From an uncultured Bacilli bacterium (GTDB taxonomy: Bacteria; Bacillota_I; Bacilli_A; RF39; UBA660), in contig CAJTKB010000028.1 of the NCBI GenBank assembly GCA_910576925.1, forward strand, positions 1-19,807: 19,807 bases of DNA. Direction: 5' to 3'. The translations under genes were made by a program, and so were the position numbers. The notes beneath the pieces were generated by a model. The model saw nothing but the letters and a program-made list of their open reading frames with translations, did not search any database and was not told where the DNA came from. Of the stretch, positions 7,874-14,472 are shown one piece after another. Each line of letters opens with the position of its first letter. The stretch's first letter is position 1.

Positions 7874-7902
7874 TTTACTATTTATTAATAAAAATGTATA
7901 AT
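7874..7902 (+). promoter_or_regulatory. Promoter of the polysaccharide deacetylase gene
   Basis: TTTACT (-35, 4 of 6) and TATAAT (-10) are 17 bases apart. The predicted start of transcription near 7909 would leave a leader of about 45 bases before the ATG at 7956. Confidence 0.55.
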
Positions 7903-7955
7903 AAGCTTAATCAAGAGGTACAATATTTTTGTATGTAGTAAAGAAAAGTGATAGT

Positions 7956-9494
7956 ATGAGTAATAAAAAGGATGAAATATTTAAAAAATTAAAAGATGAT
8001 GAAAAACTATTAGAAGATAATATAGAGCAATTAACAAAGGAAGAAGAAAATATTTCTGATTCTGATATTAGTAATAATGAAAATAGTTATATTGAAAATA
8101 AGAAAAATAAATATACTTGGCAAATCTATTTGGCAATTTGTTTTATAATAATAGTTATAAGTTTTAATTTCATTTATTTGCTTTTTATGCCTAAGCTTAC
8201 TTTAAATGGACAAAGTAAAATTGAACTTGACTATAATGAAGAATACAAAGAATTTGGTTATAAATTAACTCTAAATAAAAAAGATTTAACAAATAAGGTT
8301 AAAATTAAGGGTAAAGTTAACTCTAAAAAACTAGGAGTATACACAATAGAATATTATTATAAAAAAGGAATATTTAAAACAAGTAAAAAAAGAATTATTA
8401 AAGTAAAAGATAAAACAAAACCGCTTATAATTTTAGATGGATCTAAGAATACTTATATCTGTCCAAATACCGAATATAAAAATGATAAGTATCAAGCTAT
8501 TGATAATTATGATGGAGATATTACCAAAAAGGTTAAGGTAATAAAAAAAGAGGATAGATATATCTATCAAGTAGAGGATAGTTCGGGAAATAAAACTAAA
8601 GTAATAAGAAAAATAATAAAAAAGGATAGAATAGTCCCTTCATTAACTTTAAAAGGAGATAAAGTAGTAAATATAACTCAAGGTGAAACATATAAAGAAA
8701 GTGGCTATACTGCTATTGATAATTGTGATAACGATATTACAGAAAAAGTAATTATAGAAGGGAATATTGACATAAATACTATTGGTAGCTATGAGCTAAA
8801 ATATAAAGTTAGTGATAATTCAAAAAATGAAACAATAGTAACACGTACTGTAAATGTCTTAGAAAAATCGAAAAAAGGAGTTATATATCTGACCTTTGAT
8901 GATGGACCTAATGAAGGTACTACCAATGTAATATTAGATATTTTAAAAGAAGAAGGAGTTAAGGCTACATTTTTTGTTACAAATAAAGGACCAGATGAAT
9001 TAATAAAAAGAGAGTATGAAGAAGGACATTCTATTGCACTTCACACAGCAACTCATAATTATGCAACTATTTATTCATCAGACGCTGCTTACTTTGCAGA
9101 TTTAGAAGCTGTTCAAAAAAGAGTAGAAAATATTACAGGATATAAATCTATGCTTATACGCTTTCCAGGTGGAAGCAGTAATACTATTAGTAGAAAATAT
9201 AACATAGGAATAATGAAAAGACTTACTAACGAGGTACTAGCACGAGGATATAAATATTATGATTGGAACATCTCTAGTGGTGATGCCGGAGAAACTAACA
9301 CTAGTGAAGGAGTATATCAAAATGTAGTATCACGTATATCACATGATAAAGTCAATATGATACTAATGCATGATATAAAACCATATACAAGAGATGCTCT
9401 AAAAGCCATAATACATTATGCTAAAGAAAACGGATATATTTTTGACAAGATAACTGATAGTACTGATATGGTAATGCAAAGAGTAAATAATTAA
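7956..9494 (+). CDS. Membrane-anchored polysaccharide deacetylase (NodB/CE4) with three Ig-like modules
   Basis: Likely removes acetyl groups from peptidoglycan or another envelope polysaccharide. From ATG 7956 the 512 residues read: charged cytoplasmic tail (1-52, rich in Asp/Glu/Lys), one membrane segment (about 55-77), three Ig-like modules of the DUF5011 type (about 79-150, 155-224, 227-302; note AIDNYDGDIT and AIDNCDNDIT), then a CE4 domain (308-505). CE4 motifs are complete: TFDDG (D315, D316), HTATH (H363, H367, metal ligands), RFPGGS (402-407), DWN (436-438), LMHD (H472, D473). The membrane segment lacks a cleavage site, so it is probably a signal anchor with the enzyme outside. The start is ambiguous: TTG at 7929 has AAGAGGT nine bases upstream, but ATG 7956 has AAGTGAT five bases upstream, matching the pattern of neighbouring genes. 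The exact substrate cannot be read from sequence. Confidence 0.92.
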   Translation: MSNKKDEIFKKLKDDEKLLEDNIEQLTKEEENISDSDISNNENSYIENKKNKYTWQIYLAICFIIIVISFNFIYLLFMPKLTLNGQSKIELDYNEEYKEFGYKLTLNKKDLTNKVKIKGKVNSKKLGVYTIEYYYKKGIFKTSKKRIIKVKDKTKPLIILDGSKNTYICPNTEYKNDKYQAIDNYDGDITKKVKVIKKEDRYIYQVEDSSGNKTKVIRKIIKKDRIVPSLTLKGDKVVNITQGETYKESGYTAIDNCDNDITEKVIIEGNIDINTIGSYELKYKVSDNSKNETIVTRTVNVLEKSKKGVIYLTFDDGPNEGTTNVILDILKEEGVKATFFVTNKGPDELIKREYEEGHSIALHTATHNYATIYSSDAAYFADLEAVQKRVENITGYKSMLIRFPGGSSNTISRKYNIGIMKRLTNEVLARGYKYYDWNISSGDAGETNTSEGVYQNVVSRISHDKVNMILMHDIKPYTRDALKAIIHYAKENGYIFDKITDSTDMVMQRVNN

Positions 9495-9529
9495 AAATAA
9501 AATACTTTAATCTTAGTGTACTTTTATTT
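9495..9529. terminator. Weak AT-rich hairpin after the deacetylase gene
   Basis: AAATAAAATAC (9495-9505) pairs with GTACTTTTATTT (9518-9529) with one bulged base. It lies between convergent genes and could serve both strands, but contains almost no GC pairs. Confidence 0.35.
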
Positions 9530-9557
9530 ATATTAATTTGGCAATAATTATATATAT

Positions 9558-10307
9558 TCAAGTTAAACTAATACTTATATACATAAAGATAAGTCCTATT
9601 ATTGTAGAAATAATACTTATCTTTTTTCTTTTATAACTGAGAGATTCAGGTAATAATTCATACAAACTAATATTACTCATGATACCAGCTATTAAACTTA
9701 ATAATATTCCAAGTAAAAAATTATCTATAAAATTTTTCAGAAATAAATAAGCTAGTATCGCACCTAATGGTTCACTAAGAGCAGCAATAAAAGCATATAA
9801 AAATGCTTTCAATCTACTTTTTGTTGAATAGTAAATTGGAACTGCAATACTAATACCTTCAGGAATATTATGAAGACTAATTGCAATAAAAAGACTAAAA
9901 CCCAATCTCTTATCTACTGATGCTGTTAAAAAAGTAATGATTCCCTCAGGCAAATTATGAATGATGATAGCAAGCATAGATGTAATACCAACCTTATAAA
10001 GATTATCATTAGATATATCTATATTTCTATTTATATAGGATGATAAAAGAATTCCAATTACAAAGAATATTAAAATAAATAAAATAGACAAAAAAATATT
10101 ATAAGTAGAAATTAAATAATTATAAGACTCAGGTATTAAATCAAAAAATGAAGCTGCTATCATGACTCCACTAGCAAATCCAAGAGCTGTTATAATTATC
10201 TTTTCTTTATCTTTGAAGGGAAAAAGTATTGGAATAACCCCAAGCATTGTAGCACTACCAGCTAAAATAGTTAAAATAAAAGCATAATTAGTATTAATAG
10301 TTATCAC
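9558..10307 (-). CDS. ZIP-family divalent metal transporter (ZupT-like)
   Basis: A membrane carrier expected to import zinc or a related divalent metal. The 249 residues hold about eight hydrophobic segments. The two ZIP signature helices are clear: HNLPEGI at 117-123 and HNIPEGI at 146-152, followed by SEPLGA at 178-183 and the distal ELLPES at 217-222. The N-terminal hairpin reads AFILTILAGSATMLG, as in ZupT-like bacterial members. The start is uncertain. The first in-frame GTG (10307-10305) is itself part of AGGTGAT, the usual ribosome binding site here, and nothing resembling a site lies upstream. Real initiation may be at the ATT codon at 10298-10296, four bases after AGGTGAT. It ends in TGA, the only functional gene here that does. 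Divergent from the gene at 10413 and convergent with the deacetylase gene. Zinc, manganese and iron remain possible substrates. Confidence 0.92.
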   Translation of the reverse strand: MITINTNYAFILTILAGSATMLGVIPILFPFKDKEKIIITALGFASGVMIAASFFDLIPESYNYLISTYNIFLSILFILIFFVIGILLSSYINRNIDISNDNLYKVGITSMLAIIIHNLPEGIITFLTASVDKRLGFSLFIAISLHNIPEGISIAVPIYYSTKSRLKAFLYAFIAALSEPLGAILAYLFLKNFIDNFLLGILLSLIAGIMSNISLYELLPESLSYKRKKISIISTIIGLIFMYISISLT

Positions 10308-10352
10308 CTAAATAAATTTATTATAAACTTTACTAAAATATGCAAAATTTTC

Positions 10353-10381
10353 TTGCAATTTATAATAAAATGTTATATAGT
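10353..10381 (+). promoter_or_regulatory. Promoter with inverted repeat over the -10, upstream of the gene at 10413
   Basis: TTGCAA (-35) and TATAGT (-10, 10376-10381) are 17 bases apart. A 6-bp inverted repeat with a 3-base centre (GTTATA-tag-TATAAC, 10372-10386) covers the -10 and the expected start site, as a repressor operator would. Confidence 0.5.
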
Positions 10382-10412
10382 ATAACGAAATTAATGAAAG
10401 TGGGGGATTATT

Positions 10413-10907
10413 TTGGATGTAAAAAAAGGAGGAGAATTAGTTGAATATATTGAAGCACTTTATGATGACCATTTAGGAGGTCCAATAAAATATAGTAAGG
10501 ATATAACAAAAACAAAAGAAGAACAAGATAGCTTTATAAAATATGTAAAATTATTTGTTCACAATAAAATTGCGGCTAAACTTTTTTTAGAAAGAAGAAA
10601 AAATATACTTAAATATGGTCAAATTATTGAAGGAGAAAAAAAGAAAACTGGTACCATTAGTATGAGTAGTAGTTCAGACTTGCAAAAAATATATAACCTC
10701 TTAAAATTTGAGTTTTTTGATTCTTTTAAAGAAGGTTATGCAAATAATATAATTGATGATTTATGCTTGCTTCCAATATTAGGGGAAAATTTAACTATAA
10801 TGATAGATAGCAGTAATATAGAAGATAAAAAATGGATTCATAATGAATATAATAAAAAAGAAGAAATAATAGAAATAGAAAACGATAAAGTAAAAGTATA
10901 TAATTAA
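10413..10907 (+). CDS. Hypothetical protein, 164 residues, TTG start
   Basis: I do not recognise this protein. It has no membrane segment, signal peptide or known motif; it is charged and mixed alpha/beta in appearance. Notable pieces are YDDHLGGPIKYSKD near 17-30, a run SMSSSSD near 83-89, and an acidic/basic tail rich in Glu, Lys and Asn. It is probably cytoplasmic. The TTG start is chosen because GTGGGGGAT lies just upstream and a promoter and terminator flank the frame exactly. A second, stronger site AAAGGAGGAG (10425-10434) occurs inside codons 5-8 but no normal start codon follows it in frame, so it is read as Lys-Gly-Gly codons. Codon use matches its neighbours. It is a monocistronic gene divergent from the ZIP transporter, which is the only contextual hint of function. 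Confidence 0.75.
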   Translation: MDVKKGGELVEYIEALYDDHLGGPIKYSKDITKTKEEQDSFIKYVKLFVHNKIAAKLFLERRKNILKYGQIIEGEKKKTGTISMSSSSDLQKIYNLLKFEFFDSFKEGYANNIIDDLCLLPILGENLTIMIDSSNIEDKKWIHNEYNKKEEIIEIENDKVKVYN

Positions 10908-10911
10908 TAAT

Positions 10912-10939
10912 AGTATTAGTTAAGATTCTAATACTTTTT
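10912..10939 (+). terminator. Intrinsic terminator after the gene at 10413
   Basis: An 8-bp stem AGTATTAG / CTAATACT with an 8-base loop is followed by five T residues and more T-rich sequence. It starts four bases after the stop codon. Confidence 0.75.
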
Positions 10940-10957
10940 AATTTATTCATAAAATAA

Positions 10958-10966
10958 TGATATAAT
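10958..10966 (+). promoter_or_regulatory. Extended -10 promoter of queH
   Basis: TGATATAAT is a consensus extended -10 element 36 bases before the queH start. The -35 region (TTAATT, 10938-10943) is poor, as is usual for extended -10 promoters, and overlaps the end of the preceding terminator. Confidence 0.5.
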
Positions 10967-11001
10967 AAAAATAAATAAAAAACATTAAAAGGAGAGGTAT
11001 T

Positions 11002-11625
11002 ATGAATTATGATTTATTAATGCAAAAAGAAATAGATACACTTGATGATGTAAGAGAAATATTGCTTCATACATGCTGTGCTCCTTGTTCATCAACTTGC
11101 CTTAAAAGACTAGGAGATAATTTTAAAATTACAATATTTTACTATAATCCTAATATTACAGATGAAACAGAGTATAAAAAAAGACTTGAAGAAATAAAAA
11201 GATTTACTCATGAATTTAAAGTTAAATATCCAATTAGTATAATTGAAGGTAGATATGATCCTAAAAGTTTTATAGAAATATCAAATGGCTTAGAAAATGA
11301 ACCTGAAAGAGGTAAGAGATGTTACAAGTGCTATGAATTAAGACTTAAAGAAACATTAAAAGTAGCAGAGGAAAACAAATTTTCCTACTTTACAACTACT
11401 TTAACACTTAGCCCCTTTAAAAATGTAAATTGGTTAAATGAAATAGGAGAAAATATTTCTAAAAAATCTAATGTGAAATTTTTAAATTCGGATTTCAAAA
11501 AACATAATGGTTACAAAGAAAGTATAGAATACTCAAAAAAGTATAATTTATATAGACAAGACTACTGTGGTTGTATTTATTCTAAATTAGAAAAAGATAA
11601 CTATAAAAAAACAATAAATAACTAG
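11002..11625 (+). CDS. queH: Epoxyqueuosine reductase QueH
   Basis: Reduces epoxyqueuosine to queuosine at the wobble position (34) of GUN-decoding tRNAs, the last step of Q synthesis; it replaces the cobalamin-dependent QueG in many Bacillota. The 207 residues carry all the QueH (formerly DUF208) signatures: HTCCAPCSS (C25, C26, C29), KRCYKCYELRL (C107, C110), FTTTLTLSPFKN (130-141), DFKKHNGYKES (164-174) and YRQDYCGC (184-191, C189, C191). These cysteines ligate the iron-sulfur cluster and adjacent metal in the family. AAAAGGAG (10987-10994) is a good ribosome binding site. The gene is monocistronic. No other Q-pathway gene (queA, tgt, queT) is in the window, so whether Q is made de novo or from a salvaged precursor cannot be told. 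Confidence 0.96.
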   Translation: MNYDLLMQKEIDTLDDVREILLHTCCAPCSSTCLKRLGDNFKITIFYYNPNITDETEYKKRLEEIKRFTHEFKVKYPISIIEGRYDPKSFIEISNGLENEPERGKRCYKCYELRLKETLKVAEENKFSYFTTTLTLSPFKNVNWLNEIGENISKKSNVKFLNSDFKKHNGYKESIEYSKKYNLYRQDYCGCIYSKLEKDNYKKTINN

Positions 11626-11643
11626 TACTAAAAATATTAACTC

Positions 11644-11672
11644 TTGTTTTCGTAAGTTTTATGATTTATAAT
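11644..11672 (+). promoter_or_regulatory. Promoter of the pseudopilin gene
   Basis: TTGTTT and a perfect TATAAT are separated by 17 bases, about 46 bases upstream of the chosen start. Confidence 0.5.
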
Positions 11673-11718
11673 TTACTTATAGTAGAAAAAATACAAACTA
11701 TAAATGGTAGGTGTAATA

Positions 11719-14388
11719 ATGAAACTAAAGAATAATAAGGGTTTTACATTAATAGAAATATTAGCCGCTATAACAATTATGGGTATTTTATCAGGAACTG
11801 TAATTGCAGGTATATCAAAACATGTAAATAAATCGCATAAAGAATTCTGCTCTTCACAAGTTAAAATGTTAGAAATAGCAGGTAGAAGTTATTTTGATGA
11901 TAACATGTCACTACTTCCTATGAATATGGGTGGAGAAGAATGTGTAACCCTAGATAAACTCGTTAATGATAAATATATAGAACAATTAAAGGACTATAGT
12001 GATACTGTATGCAATGCTAGTGCAAGCAAAGTATGTTCTATAAAACATTTAAAAAGTGGATTTTATTATACAACCTATTTAAAATGTAATAAATGTAATA
12101 CAGACAATGTAAGTAATAAAACAGATAGTACTCCTGTTGTTAGATTTACACCAGTCAGTGGTCAAAATACTCCTAATAAAGATTTCATTATAACAATGAA
12201 GATAACAGATAGTTCTAATCCAATAGCAAGTTATGCTTATACTGTATATCAAAAAACATCATCTGGAGATGTCCCTGTAGAAACAGTTGATTTTAGGGAA
12301 TATAAGGGTGATATTAAAATAAAATTAAATAGAAAAGGTACATATTATATAAAAGGATATGCTTATAACTCTATTGGAAAATTAGGAGAAGGTAGGGGCG
12401 GAGATTATATTTTAAAGTATAGTTTGCCGAATGATTGTGGAAGTCAAATAGAAGTTACAGCAAAAAAGAAAGAAGATAATTCTAAAATTAATCAAAGAAC
12501 TTGGATGAAAGGAACCTTAGAAATAACGATAAAGAAAAAGGGAGATATTGAAAGTTATGATATATATGTAAGTAAAAATGATGGTCCTTTTCAAAAGGTT
12601 ATTTCCAAAGCTTCTGCTATTTCAAGAACTATAACATACGATAATAAACAAACAGGAATATATAGACTTAAAATAGTTGGTTATAACGATCAGGGAGATA
12701 CCTGTTCAACTGATGCTAATGGCAATTATTTCGAATATCGTCAAGATAATGATCCGCCTGATTGTAGAACAACAGGAACACCAGCAGGCTGGGATAAAGG
12801 TTGGGTAAATAAAGATGTTAAGCTTCAAGCTAATTGTGAAGGCGAACACCCTAAATATGAGAGCCAATGTAATCATTCAAAAAGTACATCAAATCTTATA
12901 ACCGCAGAAATTAATGATTATAGAAGTGCTGGATTTGTTATGGATAATGTTGGAAATAAAACAGAATGTGCTCCTGTTTTAGTTAGAATAGATAAAACTC
13001 CACCAACTTGTTCCATAAATCTAAATGGAACGGAAGGAAATAATGGCTATTATAGAAGTGATGTAACAGGAAGAATAAATACTAATGATCCTCTTTCTAA
13101 CAATGTAGCAAGTGGAGTAGCAGCATATGATATAACAACATCAAGTTCACCATCTTATAATAATAATTCAACCAAAACTTATAGTAATAATACAAATAAT
13201 TATGTTAAAATGTATGGTTATGTAAAAGACCAGGCAGGTAATATTAATTCATGTACTAGTAAAGAGTTTAGAGTAGATAAGACTCCGCCTACCTATAATT
13301 ATACTTTTAATCCATTAATACCTATTGGAAACGGTTATGATTATGGTACTACAATCAATGTCAAATGTAGTGATGTGGGTAGTGGACCTATTAGAGACTA
13401 TTCCCAACCATTTAGTTATGGAATGTTGTCGGCTTCTATTAGTGGTCAGTGTGAAGATTTAGCAGGTAACACATCGCCGTATTTCTCAAGATACTTCCGC
13501 TATTGTCCAGGTATACCTTGTGGTTACAAAACTTGTGAAGCACCTAGTCCATCATTATGTGGCTATCAAAAGTGTTGGCACGAAGATGAGTGTCAACCAG
13601 ACATAACTTATGTTCCAACTGATCCTGATGAAGGAGACGATGATGATGACGATCCGCCTTCACCACCAGCCGATGATAGTAGCTTACAATGTCCTACAGT
13701 AAGAGCTAATGTATCAGCTGAGACTTGGACTAATAAAGATGTAAGATTAACACTTAACTTTGGTTCAGGAAATTCTGCAACTACTTATAAGCTTTATTAT
13801 GCCAAAGTTGGCACTACAAGTTATAGCCTACAGGGAGATCATGGTGTTAGTATGACTAACCAAACCTTAATGGTAAAAAATGATCTTCAAGATGGTAAGT
13901 ATAAAATAAAAATAGTTGTAAAAAATTCTAAGGGCGAAACAAGAGATTGTACAGATTATGATAGATACTATATAGACATTACACCTCCAAAACTAACAAC
14001 TGTATGTAGATTCAATTTTGACGAAGCAAGTAAATATAATAATGGATTTGAATGTCAAGGAGATCCAGAATCTCATGTCTTTAATGGAGTTTTTATAAGA
14101 GTTGAAGATGCTCATTCTAAACTAGGAAATAGCAATTATACTGTTACTGGAATGACAAGTAGTGGACAAAAAAATTCTTTATCACATAGTAGATCTGGTT
14201 CTAATAAGTTTGATGCTTATTGTTTGAAGACACTAAAGGGTTACTCTACAAGAAATGTAAATTTATCATATAACCTGTGTGATGTACTAGGAAACTGTAC
14301 AGGTCAAAAAAATCAATCATTCAGTAGTGATATGGGAGACTTCAACGGTAAAAGTTGTACTCAAAAGAAAAACGAAAATGCTTACTAA
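11719..14388 (+). CDS. Giant prepilin-like surface protein with Ig-like repeats and Cys-rich region
   Basis: An 889-residue protein starting with a class III signal: MKLKNNKG|FTLIEIL, with cleavage expected after Gly8 and the Glu at mature position 5, followed by a hydrophobic helix to about residue 31. Ordinary pilins are 120-200 residues, so the ectodomain is very large. After a pilin-like region (32-130) come Ig-like modules joined by Pro-Pro linkers: DNDPP (343), DKTPP (425), DKTPP (520), DITPP (753). Modules share W-x-x-K-x-x-x-x-L strands near 262, 362 and 670. A dense cysteine segment (596-625) and an Asp/Pro linker (635-654) precede the last modules. In total 30 cysteines are spread over the ectodomain. 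The start at 11719 has AGGTG five bases upstream; an in-frame ATG 15 bases earlier lacks a site. Probably a minor pilin or surface adhesin needing prepilin peptidase. No pilus-assembly genes lie nearby. Ligand unknown. Confidence 0.85.
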   Translation: MKLKNNKGFTLIEILAAITIMGILSGTVIAGISKHVNKSHKEFCSSQVKMLEIAGRSYFDDNMSLLPMNMGGEECVTLDKLVNDKYIEQLKDYSDTVCNASASKVCSIKHLKSGFYYTTYLKCNKCNTDNVSNKTDSTPVVRFTPVSGQNTPNKDFIITMKITDSSNPIASYAYTVYQKTSSGDVPVETVDFREYKGDIKIKLNRKGTYYIKGYAYNSIGKLGEGRGGDYILKYSLPNDCGSQIEVTAKKKEDNSKINQRTWMKGTLEITIKKKGDIESYDIYVSKNDGPFQKVISKASAISRTITYDNKQTGIYRLKIVGYNDQGDTCSTDANGNYFEYRQDNDPPDCRTTGTPAGWDKGWVNKDVKLQANCEGEHPKYESQCNHSKSTSNLITAEINDYRSAGFVMDNVGNKTECAPVLVRIDKTPPTCSINLNGTEGNNGYYRSDVTGRINTNDPLSNNVASGVAAYDITTSSSPSYNNNSTKTYSNNTNNYVKMYGYVKDQAGNINSCTSKEFRVDKTPPTYNYTFNPLIPIGNGYDYGTTINVKCSDVGSGPIRDYSQPFSYGMLSASISGQCEDLAGNTSPYFSRYFRYCPGIPCGYKTCEAPSPSLCGYQKCWHEDECQPDITYVPTDPDEGDDDDDDPPSPPADDSSLQCPTVRANVSAETWTNKDVRLTLNFGSGNSATTYKLYYAKVGTTSYSLQGDHGVSMTNQTLMVKNDLQDGKYKIKIVVKNSKGETRDCTDYDRYYIDITPPKLTTVCRFNFDEASKYNNGFECQGDPESHVFNGVFIRVEDAHSKLGNSNYTVTGMTSSGQKNSLSHSRSGSNKFDAYCLKTLKGYSTRNVNLSYNLCDVLGNCTGQKNQSFSSDMGDFNGKSCTQKKNENAY

Positions 14389-14421
14389 AGAATTAGTACT
14401 TGTTATTAATTCTTTTTATTT
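14387..14421 (+). terminator. Intrinsic terminator after the pseudopilin gene
   Basis: AAAGAATTA (14387-14395) pairs with TAATTCTTT (14407-14415) around an 11-base loop, followed by TTATTTT. The stem begins within the stop codon of the pseudopilin gene. Confidence 0.72.
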
Positions 14422-14433
14422 TCTAATTAATTA

Positions 14434-14442
14434 TGGTATACT
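14434..14442 (+). promoter_or_regulatory. Extended -10 promoter of the Mbeg1-like hydrolase gene
   Basis: TGGTATACT fits the extended -10 consensus and lies 30 bases before the ATG. No good -35 is visible; that position overlaps the preceding terminator. Confidence 0.45.
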
Positions 14443-14472
14443 AAAACTAGCAAACAATAAGAGGAGTATTTT

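Noticed and set aside
9558..9560. Mollicutes code (TGA as Trp)
   Set aside because: TGG is used for Trp throughout, no gene has an internal TGA, and TGA ends the ZIP gene in the expected place for the family.
11626..11703. Terminator after queH
   Set aside because: Only an imperfect AAGT/ACTT pairing with a very long loop is seen, and no U-run follows it. No terminator is called.
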